9,823 nucleotides of DNA from Legionellales bacterium. Its GTDB lineage: Bacteria; Pseudomonadota; Gammaproteobacteria; PIVX01. Positions 1-6,909 of the stretch are shown in pieces. The notes below the pieces were generated by a model. The model was not told the origin of the DNA. It saw only the letters and a list, made by a program, of their open reading frames with translations, and searched no databases. Each line of letters starts with the position of its first letter. The stretch's first letter is position 1. Where the stretch lies: the NCBI GenBank assembly GCA_013215905.1, contig JABSQI010000042.1:1-9823 (forward strand), written 5' to 3'. The translations under genes were made by a program, and so were the position numbers.

Positions 1-177
1 GTTCCAATCATTTCCAAGCTCGTACATTGCGTATAAAACTCTTCTGTGAACGGGCTTTAAGCCGTCTCGAACATCTGGCAATGCCCTGCCAACTATTACA
101 CTCATTGCATAATCTAAGTAAGATTGTTTAAGCTCATCTTCTATACTTACTGGGATAATGTCATAATTTTCTTGCAT
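1..177 (-). CDS. gyrA: DNA gyrase subunit A, N-terminal 59 residues (runs off window)
   Basis: GyrA is the breakage-reunion subunit of DNA gyrase, which with GyrB introduces negative supercoils using ATP. The minus strand from the ATG at 177 reads, without interruption to the window edge, a peptide that includes [20 protein letters not shown] followed by [13 protein letters not shown] and ends LGNDWN. This is the nearly invariant start of bacterial GyrA, close to the gammaproteobacterial form. The quinolone-resistance region and the active-site tyrosine lie outside the window. The ATG gives an N-terminus of normal length (about 12 residues before the conserved [12 protein letters not shown] block). 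I see no clear Shine-Dalgarno before it, only an A-rich stretch. The gene is transcribed away from the omp-cmk-rpsA run and in the same direction as the RRM gene, from which a 230 bp gap and a strong hairpin separate it. Confidence 0.97.
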   Translation of the reverse strand, partial: MQENYDIIPVSIEDELKQSYLDYAMSVIVGRALPDVRDGLKPVHRRVLYAMYELGNDWN

Positions 178-220
178 ATTCAGATTTTTGGTATTATGTT
201 AAAACATTTTTTAAGCGACC

Positions 221-229
221 ATTTTAGCA
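221..229 (-). promoter_or_regulatory. Possible extended -10 promoter for gyrA
   Basis: On the minus strand this reads TGCTAAAAT, matching an extended -10 element (TGn followed by a 5/6 match to TATAAT). It would start transcription about 37 nt before the gyrA ATG. No good -35 box is visible at the usual distance, which extended -10 promoters tolerate. In AT-rich DNA such matches arise by chance, so support is modest; its placement just before gyrA is the main argument. Confidence 0.35.
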
Positions 230-351
230 TAAATTTTCTAAGAATATTACCTTTAGTTTGTTATTTCAGAATGAGTGTTGTACAAATGTTTAGCTATTTC
301 ATGAATTTTATAAATGAAAATTTTAGGTATATTATTTTTTTATTTAGAACA

Positions 352-386
352 CTAGTTTAAAGACTCCGTAGGAGCCTTTAAACTAG
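352..386. terminator. Long near-perfect hairpin between the RRM gene and gyrA
   Basis: The arms are CTAGTTTAAAGACTCC (352-367) and GGAGCCTTTAAACTAG (371-386), with loop GTA. Fifteen of 16 positions pair, and the single mismatch is A:C on the plus strand and becomes a G·U wobble in minus-strand RNA. It starts 21 nt after the stop codon of the RRM gene, where a terminator would be expected. Neither strand has a proper U-tract after the stem, so it is not a textbook intrinsic terminator. It could instead act as a 3'-end stabilising or processing stem, or as a barrier to read-through into gyrA. Confidence 0.6.
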
Positions 387-407
387 ATAGAATAATTTAT
401 ATGTCTT

Positions 408-665
408 TTATTTACGTTTTCTGTCTTGAGCAATATTAACTCGTAGGTTTCTATTATGCAATTGTTGTCCATTGCTTTTTATTGCTGCTTCAGCAGAAGT
501 TTGTGATTCAAAATCAATGAATGCAAATCCTTTTGAGCGACCAGTTTCTCGATCGTAAATAAGATTTATTTCTTTAATATTGCCGAATTGATTAAAATGA
601 TTTTCTAAATCATCTTCTGTTGCATTATAGGATATTCCTCCTACATATATTTTAGTTTTATTCAT
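408..665 (-). CDS. Small single-RRM RNA-binding protein
   Basis: This is an 85-residue protein made of one RNA recognition motif and a short basic tail (ending DRKRK). RNP2 is visible as IYVGGI (residues 6-11) and RNP1 as KGFAFIDF (residues 45-52), with the aromatic residues that stack on RNA bases. Between them lies the usual FxxFGxI helix-turn region. Such single-RRM proteins occur in many proteobacteria and cyanobacteria and bind single-stranded RNA; their targets are mostly unknown. I chose the ATG at 665 because it places the first beta strand close to the N-terminus, as in relatives, and GGAG lies just before it, although closer than ideal. ATG 674 is possible, and the frame is open back to an ATG at 722, which would add 19 unlikely residues. 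The G/U-wobble hairpin at 352-386 follows the gene. Confidence 0.9.
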   Translation of the reverse strand: MNKTKIYVGGISYNATEDDLENHFNQFGNIKEINLIYDRETGRSKGFAFIDFESQTSAEAAIKSNGQQLHNRNLRVNIAQDRKRK

Positions 666-799
666 ATTCTCCATACCTAGCAAATTGATTGCAGATTTAA
701 TTTTAAACAGAAACCATAACATATTTGTTCTAGTAAATATATATATTTATTTGCTAATTTTAGTGGGGAAAAGTGAAAAAATAGAAATTTTGTCTTTAA

Positions 800-828
800 A
801 TTATAATAAGGAGTATTAAATTTTTTAA
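800..828 (-). promoter_or_regulatory. Possible sigma70 promoter for the RRM gene
   Basis: On the minus strand, TATAAT lies at 805-800 and TTAAAA (4/6 to the -35 consensus) at 828-823, with a 17 bp spacer. It would give a leader of roughly 130 nt before the RRM start, which is long and could hold leader control of the kind known for some small RNA-binding proteins. The -10 sequence is palindromic (ATTATAAT), so the same bases also offer a -10 to the plus strand. Support is weak because the region is very AT-rich. Confidence 0.3.
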
Positions 829-961
829 AATACCGGTGTATTTAGTAGCGTTTATATTTATTGTTTATCAAGTTTTTATTGAATATATTATAAATCTAGT
901 GGCGAGATGGACGCGTTTAGCTATAATTAATAGAGTTTTTTTATGTAAAATATATGCTTGA
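815..961 (+). pseudogene. Probable remnant of a small inner-membrane protein gene (N-terminal fragment)
   Basis: A plus-strand frame from 815 to the TGA at 959-961 reads 48 codons without a normal ATG. AAGGAG lies at 808-813, directly before it. The peptide begins KFFKIPVYLVAFIFIVYQVF and continues through a WTRLAIINR segment, that is, one hydrophobic membrane helix followed by a basic stretch. The pattern resembles the first part of uncharacterised proteobacterial membrane proteins that I recall having a 'PVYL...RxxxLxxxxR' start followed by 'LPPYxAL'. The expected second half does not appear in any frame downstream. The nearest start-like codons are ATT at 815 and GTG at 836. The most likely reading is a gene that lost its start codon and its 3' half; a real short ORF with a rare start, or chance, cannot be excluded. 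The family resemblance is from memory and not checked. Confidence 0.3.
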
Positions 962-998
962 ACTATGAGCATATTAGCATAATATTGGCTTGGAATCA

Positions 999-1027
999 TT
1001 GACTTTAATTGCTAGGGCTTTTAACAT
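999..1027 (+). promoter_or_regulatory. Probable sigma70 promoter of the omp-cmk-rpsA run
   Basis: TTGACT at 999-1004 (5/6 to the -35 consensus) and TAACAT at 1022-1027 (4/6 to the -10) are 17 bp apart. Transcription would start near 1034, giving a leader of about 34 nt before the ATG at 1068. It sits in the only gap wide enough for a promoter upstream of the packed gene run, so it may supply omp, cmk and part of the rpsA transcript. Confidence 0.5.
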
Positions 1028-1067
1028 CATTCGAGACAATTTAAGGATTTATTAAAAGGAGATTTGC

Positions 1068-1664
1068 ATGTCCAAACTTAACCAATGTTTTATAATCTGT
1101 TTTCTTTGTTCTTTATTTTTTATAGAAAGCGTACAAAGCACCTTAGCTCTAGAAGGAGGCTTATTTAGGCTAAATGGTGGTCTTATGTTCCCGAAAAAGG
1201 TAAGTGGCATAGACTATAAGAGTGGTGCTGCAGGTAGTGCAAGTATTGGCTTGAAGTCTGGCGCTGTTAGATATGAGCTTGAAGCTAAGTTTATGAGAAG
1301 CAGTATTAGCACTCCGGGTGGAAGTGTTACATTTATGTCTGGAATATATAATGTTGCATATGATTTTGAAGGATTGCATGTTGATCTAGTACCATATATC
1401 TCTGGTGGCGCTGGCGTGACTTATGCTAATACAACTGTTTCCCAAACCTCTACAACAGGCTCATCCTCTACTACAACTAACGTTAAGAAGAAACAGCTTA
1501 CTGCAGGATTTCAAGTGAAGGTTGGGTTGAATTATGTTTTCACTGAAACTTTTAGTTGGACTTTAGGATATGAATATTTTAGAACTTTAGATATTAAAAA
1601 TCTTGCTAATGATAATTTTGTGGCACATATGTTATCATTAGGGGCCATTTGGTATATAGGTTAG
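1068..1664 (+). CDS. Small outer-membrane beta-barrel protein
   Basis: This is a 198-residue exported protein. Residues 1-27 form a signal peptide (basic start, hydrophobic core, probable cleavage near QSTLA/LEGG). The rest alternates polar and hydrophobic residues in short strands rich in Gly and Tyr, with YISGGAGVTYA at 110-120 and closing strands ending LSLGAIWYIG. This fits 8-strand porin-like or surface-antigen barrels (the OMP_b-brl / surface antigen type). A Ser/Thr-rich low-complexity stretch at about 121-138 is a likely exposed loop. The C-terminal residue is Gly rather than the usual Phe. AAGGAG at 1056-1061, six bases before the ATG, supports the start. It ends 12 nt before cmk, so it is probably co-transcribed with it, in the place where aroA usually stands. 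Ligand or role is unknown; structural barrel or adhesin are both possible. Confidence 0.8.
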   Translation: MSKLNQCFIICFLCSLFFIESVQSTLALEGGLFRLNGGLMFPKKVSGIDYKSGAAGSASIGLKSGAVRYELEAKFMRSSISTPGGSVTFMSGIYNVAYDFEGLHVDLVPYISGGAGVTYANTTVSQTSTTGSSSTTTNVKKKQLTAGFQVKVGLNYVFTETFSWTLGYEYFRTLDIKNLANDNFVAHMLSLGAIWYIG

Positions 1665-1676
1665 CTAAAATAGAGT

Positions 1677-2366
1677 ATGTCAGAGAATTTATATGAAAGA
1701 ACTGTAACAATTGATGGGCCAAGCGGTAGTGGAAAAGGGACAATAGCTGTTCGTTTAGCTGATTATTTGGGTTGGCACTATCTAGATAGCGGTTCTCATT
1801 TTAGAGCTCTTGGGTATCTTGCTTTAAAGAATAATATAGCTTCTGATGATGTTCCTAGTTTATTAGAGTGCTTGCATGGATTGCAATTAACATGTGAATT
1901 TGGTAGTCAAAAAGAACCTATTTTTAAATTGTTTGGGCAGGATATATCTTCAGAAATTCGTAGTGAAGAATGTTCTGCTATATCATCAAAAATAGCTATT
2001 CATCAAGAAGTTAGGCAGTTAATTGTTAATTTACAAAGAGAATATTTGACTCCCCCAGGATTAGTAACCGATGGTCGTGATATGGGGACAGTTGTGTTCC
2101 CAGAAGCTAAATTTAAAGTTTATTTACATGCTAGTCCTAACGTAGCCGCTAGTAGAAGGTATAACCAGTTGAAAATGGGCGGGATCAATGTTAGTCTAGA
2201 TGGTGTTTTATCTAAGATGAGACAGAGGGATGTGCGTGATTCAAGCAGGAAGGTTGCTCCGCTTAGGGTTGCATCAGATGCATATTTTCTGGATACAGAT
2301 AATTTATCAGTTGATGAGGTGTTCCAGAAAATTTTGGGATTTGTTGAAGATAAGGGTGATCCTTAA
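1677..2366 (+). CDS. cmk: Cytidylate kinase
   Basis: CMP kinase transfers phosphate from ATP to CMP or dCMP in the cytoplasm, feeding CTP/dCTP pools and recycling CMP from RNA decay and lipid synthesis. The 229-residue length matches the E. coli enzyme (227). The P-loop GPSGSGKGT is at 14-22, the substrate-side motif DSGSHFR at 37-43, DGRDMGTVVFP at 132-142, and the lid/CMP region RDVRDSSRKVAP at 184-195 with its Asp and Arg residues intact. One oddity: the usual DSGA-x-Y-R is DSGSHFR here, with Tyr changed to Phe. The start at 1677 gives a normal N-terminus (11 residues before the IDG strand); only a weak AGAG precedes it. It follows omp by 12 nt and precedes rpsA by 49 nt; cmk-rpsA is a widely conserved pair. 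Confidence 0.96.
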   Translation: MSENLYERTVTIDGPSGSGKGTIAVRLADYLGWHYLDSGSHFRALGYLALKNNIASDDVPSLLECLHGLQLTCEFGSQKEPIFKLFGQDISSEIRSEECSAISSKIAIHQEVRQLIVNLQREYLTPPGLVTDGRDMGTVVFPEAKFKVYLHASPNVAASRRYNQLKMGGINVSLDGVLSKMRQRDVRDSSRKVAPLRVASDAYFLDTDNLSVDEVFQKILGFVEDKGDP

Positions 2367-2415
2367 AAAATCTGCTAAAAAATCACGCATTTATTAATTA
2401 ACTTGAGAGAAATCT

Positions 2416-4101
2416 ATGTCTGAAAATTTTGCAGAACTATTTGAAAAAACCCAATTTGATAACCTTTTCCGCCAGGGCGATATTATAAAAGCCAGCGTAA
2501 TTTCTATAGATAGAGATTACGTTATTTTAGATGCGGGATTAAAGTCTGAAGGATTAATCCCAATCAACGAGTTTTGTAATTCTGAGGGACAAGTAGAAGT
2601 AAGCATCGGCGATGAAATTGATGTAGTGTTGGATGATATTGAAGATGGTTTTGGAGGCAATGTACTCTCAAGAGAAAAAGCTAAAAAGCAAGCAGCTTGG
2701 TTAGAATTGACAGAGAAATACAAATCTGGTGAAACGGTATCTGGTTTGGTAACAGGGAGGGTTAAAGGAGGTTTTACTGTTGAAGTAAGTCAAGTAAAAG
2801 CATTTTTGCCGGGCTCTCTAGTAGATGTTAGACCTGTAAAAGATCCGAAATTTATTGAAGGAAAACAGGTAGAATTTAAAATAATTAAAATGGACGCAAA
2901 GCGTAATAATATAGTTGTTTCTAGAAAAGCGTTGTTAGAGAGTGAGAATGCTGAAGAAAGAGCAGCTTTACTTGAAAGTTTAGCTGAGGGACAAGTTGTT
3001 AGAGGAATTGTTAAGAATTTGACCGATTATGGTGCTTTTATAGATCTAGGAGGGATAGATGGATTATTGCATATAACTGATATATCTTGGAAAAGAATTT
3101 CTCATCCTGGGAAGGTTTTGAATATTGGGGATGAGATTACAGTTAAGATATTGAAATTTGATAAAGAAAAAACAAGATTCTCTCTTGGCATAAAGCAGCT
3201 TGGTGAAGATCCATGGCTGGATTTAGTAAATAAATATCCAGTTGGCACTAAGTTAGTAGGAAAAGTGACCAATATTACAGATTATGGTTGTTTTGTTGAA
3301 ATTGATAAATATGGAGTTGAAGGTTTAGTTCATATGACAGAGATGGACTGGACTAATAAAAATGTCCACCCTAGTAAGGTTGTTTCTTTAGGTGATGAAG
3401 TAGAAGTTCAAGTGCTTGAGATAGACAATGATAGGCGTCGTATATCTTTAGGGATGAAGCAATGTATATCAAATCCTTGGGTTGATTATGCGAATAGGCA
3501 TAACATAGGTGAAAATATAAAAGGTGTGATAAAGTCTATAACTGATTTTGGCATTTTTGTTGGATTGGAAGGTTCTATAGATGGTTTGATTCACTTATCT
3601 GATTTATCATATGATGATGATGGTGAAAATGCTGTAAAAGAATATTCAAAAAATCAGGAAATTGAGGCGGTTATTTTATCTATTGATCCTGAGCGTGAGA
3701 GAATATCTTTAGGTATTAAACAATTAACAGCAGATGTATTTCTGGAATATTTAGATGCAAACCCTAGGGGTACTATTGTTAATACCAAAGTAATTGAAGT
3801 TAATAAGAAAGACGTTAAATTAGAACTTATAGAAGGAGTTCTAGGAGAAATTAAAGCAAGAGATTTGAGTGCGGAAGAGAATGTTGATGACGCTAGAATG
3901 AAGGTGAAAGTTGGAGATAATCTGGAAGCAAAGATTATTAGCGCTGATAAAAAAGCTAAAGTTGTTTACTTATCTGTGAAGGCAAAAGATGTAGAAGAGG
4001 AAGCTGAAGCTATAAAAAATTATCAGCAATCTGCTAATACTAGCACTACTAAGTTGGGGGATTTATTTAAAGAGCAAATGTCAAATGATGAGAAGGAATA
4101 A
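2416..4101 (+). CDS. rpsA: 30S ribosomal protein S1
   Basis: S1 binds the 30S subunit near the anti-Shine-Dalgarno region and unfolds mRNA leaders so that translation can start. The 561-residue protein (E. coli 557) has six S1 (OB-fold) repeats at about 21-87, 105-171, 192-260, 277-347, 364-434 and 451-520. Repeats 3-6 carry the RNA-binding signatures, for example DYGAFIDLGGIDGLLHITDIS, here at about 204-224, and repeats 1-2 are the diverged ribosome-docking pair, as expected. A charged tail follows repeat 6. GAGAG just before the ATG serves as ribosome-binding site. The leader from cmk is only 49 nt and has no obvious stem array, unlike the structured autoregulated leader of E. coli rpsA. 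lapA starts 6 nt after the stop; ihfB, the usual next gene in gammaproteobacteria, is missing here. Confidence 0.97.
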   Translation: MSENFAELFEKTQFDNLFRQGDIIKASVISIDRDYVILDAGLKSEGLIPINEFCNSEGQVEVSIGDEIDVVLDDIEDGFGGNVLSREKAKKQAAWLELTEKYKSGETVSGLVTGRVKGGFTVEVSQVKAFLPGSLVDVRPVKDPKFIEGKQVEFKIIKMDAKRNNIVVSRKALLESENAEERAALLESLAEGQVVRGIVKNLTDYGAFIDLGGIDGLLHITDISWKRISHPGKVLNIGDEITVKILKFDKEKTRFSLGIKQLGEDPWLDLVNKYPVGTKLVGKVTNITDYGCFVEIDKYGVEGLVHMTEMDWTNKNVHPSKVVSLGDEVEVQVLEIDNDRRRISLGMKQCISNPWVDYANRHNIGENIKGVIKSITDFGIFVGLEGSIDGLIHLSDLSYDDDGENAVKEYSKNQEIEAVILSIDPERERISLGIKQLTADVFLEYLDANPRGTIVNTKVIEVNKKDVKLELIEGVLGEIKARDLSAEENVDDARMKVKVGDNLEAKIISADKKAKVVYLSVKAKDVEEEAEAIKNYQQSANTSTTKLGDLFKEQMSNDEKE

Positions 4102-4107
4102 TTTTAT

Positions 4108-4398
4108 ATGAAGCAAATATTTTACCTCTTTATTATATTATTAGTATTTTTGGGGGTGGGGCTTTCATATTTTAATCCTGGTGAAATAACTTTTAATTAT
4201 TATTTTGATAGTATTGTTTTGGCAAAACCTATTTTTATACTAGCATTTATAGGAGTAGGTTTTTTATTTGGGCTTTTTTTTACATTTATAGTTTTTATAA
4301 AACTTAAAAGAGCTAATTATAAATTAAAGAAAAAAATTGATCTTGCTAATAAAGAATTGGATAATCTTCGTATAATGCCAATTCGCGATCATCACTAG
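4108..4398 (+). CDS. lapA: LPS assembly protein A (YciS family)
   Basis: LapA is a small inner-membrane protein that works with LapB in controlling lipopolysaccharide assembly. The 96-residue protein has two membrane helices (about 2-20 and 41-64) joined by a short loop containing the family signature-like NPGEITFNYYF, matching 'NxxxVTFNYL' in E. coli LapA (102 residues). A cytoplasmic tail at 66-90, rich in Lys, Glu and Leu, probably forms a coiled coil. AAGGA at 4093-4097, inside the end of rpsA, is its ribosome-binding site, so it is translated from the rpsA message. It precedes lapB by 1 nt. The pairing with lapB makes the assignment firm despite low sequence conservation. Confidence 0.9.
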   Translation: MKQIFYLFIILLVFLGVGLSYFNPGEITFNYYFDSIVLAKPIFILAFIGVGFLFGLFFTFIVFIKLKRANYKLKKKIDLANKELDNLRIMPIRDHH

Positions 4399-4399
4399 T

Positions 4400-5554
4400 A
4401 TGCTAAATTTATTTATTGTCTTAATATTTGCTACATTGTTATTTTTTATTTGGCAATTTATTAGATTAAAGTTTATAAATCAGAAAAAAGCAAAATTTAA
4501 ATTTCCAAGAGAATATCTAGTAGGTATTAATTATCTTTTAAACGAACAAGAAGATAAGGCTTTAGAGGTATTTATAAATTTATTAGGAGTTGATCAAGAT
4601 ACTGTAGAGACTCATTTAGCTTTGGGTAGTTTATTTAGGCGCAGAGGAGAAGTTAACAGAGCTATTAGAATCCATCAAAATATTATTGCAAGACCTCAAT
4701 TATCTCAAGGGCAAAGATTAGATGCTCTTTTAGCCCTAGGGTATGATTATCTTAATGCTGGGGTTTTAGATAGAGCCGAAAGAGTATTTTTGGACTTATT
4801 ACAAGCAAATGATGAGCATGCCAATGCAGCTTTATATTCATTATTAGATATTTATCAGCAAGAGAAATCATGGAGGAAAGCAATTCAGATATCAAAAAAA
4901 ATCCAAGATGTTACCGGTAAAGAAATGACAAAATTTATTTCGCATCATTATTGTGAGTTGTCAGAAGTTGCAATCAAGTCTAATGACATGAGTGCAGCAA
5001 TTAAGTATTTAAAATCAGCTTTATCTACTAAGAGAGATTCTATAAGAGCTAATATACTAGATGCAAAAATATTTGAGATCCTTGGAAAGTATAAGAAGGC
5101 TCTTTCTAGATATAAAAGCGTAGTTGAAGATAATATAATTTTTTTACCTGAAGTAGTTAATGGAATATTAAGTTGTTATGAGAAATATGACAAAAGAGAA
5201 AATGGTATAGAGTACCTACGAACATTGCAGTCAATAGATTCAAAAGCCTCAATGATCCTCTTAGCTACTGAAGAAATTTATTATTTAGGATATGATCTGA
5301 ATTTTATGTTGTCTCAGCTACATAATCATCCTTCCTTATTTGGTCTAGATAAAGCACTAAATATTATTGCTAATAGCTATGATGAAAGTAGTGAATGTAA
5401 AAATAATTTGTTAGCTTTAGGTGAAATATCAAAGAAATTGTCTGTTTCATCTAAAAAGTACCTCTGTAATCATTGTGGCTTTGTTTCTAAAGCTTTGTTA
5501 TGGTACTGTCCAGGATGTAAGAATTGGGATTCAATTTCTTTATCTTGTAATTAA
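4400..5554 (+). CDS. lapB: LPS assembly protein B, TPR and rubredoxin-like protein
   Basis: LapB (YciM) is anchored in the inner membrane and, facing the cytoplasm, presents LpxC to the protease FtsH, so it limits lipid A synthesis. The 384 residues (E. coli 389) show one N-terminal membrane helix at 2-22, a series of tetratricopeptide helices from about 40 to 300 (for example LALGSLFRRRGEVNRAIRIH and LLALGYDYLNAGVLDRAERVF), and a C-terminal rubredoxin-like metal site with C356-x2-C359 and C370-x2-C373. All four cysteines are present, so the protein looks functional. The start codon lies 1 nt after the lapA stop (TAGTATG) with no separate ribosome-binding site, which suggests translational coupling. 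It is followed by a broken wbpB-like gene, a sensible neighbour because both act on LPS. Confidence 0.95.
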   Translation: MLNLFIVLIFATLLFFIWQFIRLKFINQKKAKFKFPREYLVGINYLLNEQEDKALEVFINLLGVDQDTVETHLALGSLFRRRGEVNRAIRIHQNIIARPQLSQGQRLDALLALGYDYLNAGVLDRAERVFLDLLQANDEHANAALYSLLDIYQQEKSWRKAIQISKKIQDVTGKEMTKFISHHYCELSEVAIKSNDMSAAIKYLKSALSTKRDSIRANILDAKIFEILGKYKKALSRYKSVVEDNIIFLPEVVNGILSCYEKYDKRENGIEYLRTLQSIDSKASMILLATEEIYYLGYDLNFMLSQLHNHPSLFGLDKALNIIANSYDESSECKNNLLALGEISKKLSVSSKKYLCNHCGFVSKALLWYCPGCKNWDSISLSCN

Positions 5555-5594
5555 AAGTTGATTAAATTTTTTAAGGTAGATATTATAGCTACTG

Positions 5595-6676
5595 ATGTTT
5601 AGAGAGTATACAAAAATGTTAAATTATAAGAAAGAAAATTGGAATATTGTAAATAGAAAAATTAAACTAGCTTTAGTAGGATTAGGTAGAGTAGCTCAAA
5701 CACATTTGGAAGCTATTGAAAAATTATCCGAACATCTTGATTTGGTGGCTGTGTGTGATAAGAATGAAGATAAATTACAGAAAGTCACTCAGAGATTTAA
5801 CTCTAAGAGCTATTATAATATTTCAGATTGTCTAGAAAATACAGATGCTGATGTAGTTGTTTTGTGTACTCCTAGCGGGTTGCATTCTAAACAAACAATT
5901 TTAGCAGCAGAACATGGTAAGCATATAATAACAGAAAAGCCTATGGCCACTAGATGGAAAGATGGCATTAAAATGTTGGAAGCGTGCGAAGAAAATAATG
6001 TTAGATTGTTTGTTGTTAAACAAAACCGTTTTAATGAACCATTACAGCTATTGAAAAAAGCAATTCAAGAAAATAGATTTGGTAAAATTTACATGGCAAA
6101 TCTAAATGTATTTTGGACTAGAGAACAAGCGTACTATGGACAGAGTGCTTGGCGAGGAACATGGAAATTTGATGGTGGCGCTTTTATGAATCAGGCTGCT
6201 CATTATTTCGATTTGTTAAATTGGCTAATAGGCCCTGTTAGCTCAATTTATTCAATGACAGCTACCTTAGCAAGAAATATTGAAGTTGAAGATACAGGAA
6301 TTGTCGCTATTAAATGGAGAAGTGGTACTCTTGGAAGTATGAATGTAACTGTACTAACTTATCCTAAAGATCGAGAGGGATCTATTATTGTTTTAGGAGA
6401 GAAAGGCACAGTTAAGATTGGCGGAGTTGCTTTGAATAAAATTGAAGATTGGAATTTTTCTGAATCTCATCCTATGGATGAAGAGGTAGATGGAGCTAGT
6501 TATTCAACAGATTCAGTATATGGTTTCGGGCATCTAAAATATTACCAAAATATCTTAGAGGTAACGCTGTTCCATCAACAACTGGAACAGATGGATTGAA
6601 GGCCCTTGAATTATTAATAGCAGCTTATAGATCTTCAAGAGATAATATCCCTGTACATTTACCTTTAGAATTGTAG
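5595..6676 (+). pseudogene. wbpB: UDP-GlcNAc-uronate 3-dehydrogenase (WbpB/WlbA family), frameshifted near the end
   Basis: WbpB/WlbA enzymes of the Gfo/Idh/MocA family oxidise C3 of UDP-N-acetylglucosaminuronate with NAD, an early step towards diacetamido-uronic sugars of O-antigens. Numbered from the ATG at 5595, the product shows the Rossmann motif G29-x-G31-x-x-A34, EKP at 114-116, VKQNRFN at 141-147 and GGAFMNQAAHYFDLL at 194-208 with the catalytic-type His203. The frame ends early at 6597-6599, but the family's C-terminus continues in the -1 frame from about 6554 (LRGNAVPS..., DGLKALELLIAAYRSSRDN) to the TAG at 6674-6676. So 3k+1 bases are missing near 6552-6554. The ATG at 5616 may be the better start: it gives a repaired length near 353 residues, usual for WlbA, and has AGAG before it. 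The gene is either inactivated or carries a sequence error. It begins 40 nt after lapB. Confidence 0.85.
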
Positions 6677-6696
6677 TTAAAATTATAGAATTTTAA
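6677..6696 (+). repeat. AT-only hairpin after the wbpB-like gene
   Basis: TTAAAATT (6677-6684) and AATTTTAA (6689-6696) form a perfect 8 bp inverted repeat with loop ATAG, starting at the base after the stop codon of the repaired reading frame. It has no GC pairs and no following U-tract, so it would be a weak terminator at best and may be chance in AT-rich DNA. Its exact position at the gene end is the only argument for function. Confidence 0.3.
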
Positions 6697-6786
6697 GGTT
6701 AATGTCCTAAATATATCTTAGATTGAAAAAAATAATTTTAGTATAAAGTAATCATTAGGTTATCGCCTTAACAAAAGAACTTAGTT

Positions 6787-6870
6787 AATTTGAGCGGAGA
6801 GATAAAAAAATAATCTATTATATCTCCTATCAATGTTAATAGATCTCTAATCTCACCTTTGGTTCAAATT
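6787..6870 (+). repeat. Nested short inverted repeats ahead of the ankyrin-like gene
   Basis: AATTTGA (6787-6793) can pair with TCAAATT (6864-6870), and inside that AGAGAT (6798-6803) can pair with ATCTCT (6843-6848). The outer and inner stems are in proper nested order, so the transcript could form an extended structure ending 39 nt before the ATG at 6910. Arms are short and AT-rich. The rest of 6677-6909 shows no ORF or recognisable promoter. Confidence 0.2.
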
Positions 6871-6909
6871 TTACAGCAGGAATAATAAAAAAATGCTATA
6901 GATCATAAT

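Noticed and set aside
124..360. 78-codon plus-strand ORF
   Set aside because: It overlaps the antisense of the gyrA start and the gap next to it, its 3' end runs into the hairpin, and its peptide is a Phe/Ile-rich product of AT-rich DNA with no family pattern.
1170..1379. 69-codon minus-strand ORF
   Set aside because: It lies wholly inside the outer-membrane barrel gene, antisense to it, and the barrel gene has a signal peptide and a good ribosome-binding site.
2517..2723. 68-codon minus-strand ORF
   Set aside because: It is antisense inside rpsA, whose S1 repeats are unmistakable.
6540..6560. Programmed -1 frameshift in the wbpB-like gene
   Set aside because: No X-XXY-YYZ slippery heptamer lies at the switch point, the family is not known for frameshifting, and the conserved C-terminus would need it for every functional copy.
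6855..6880. GGTTCAAAT, resembling a tRNA T-loop
   Set aside because: The bases on either side (TTTGG and TTTAC) do not pair as a T-stem, and no acceptor stem or anticodon arm is present.
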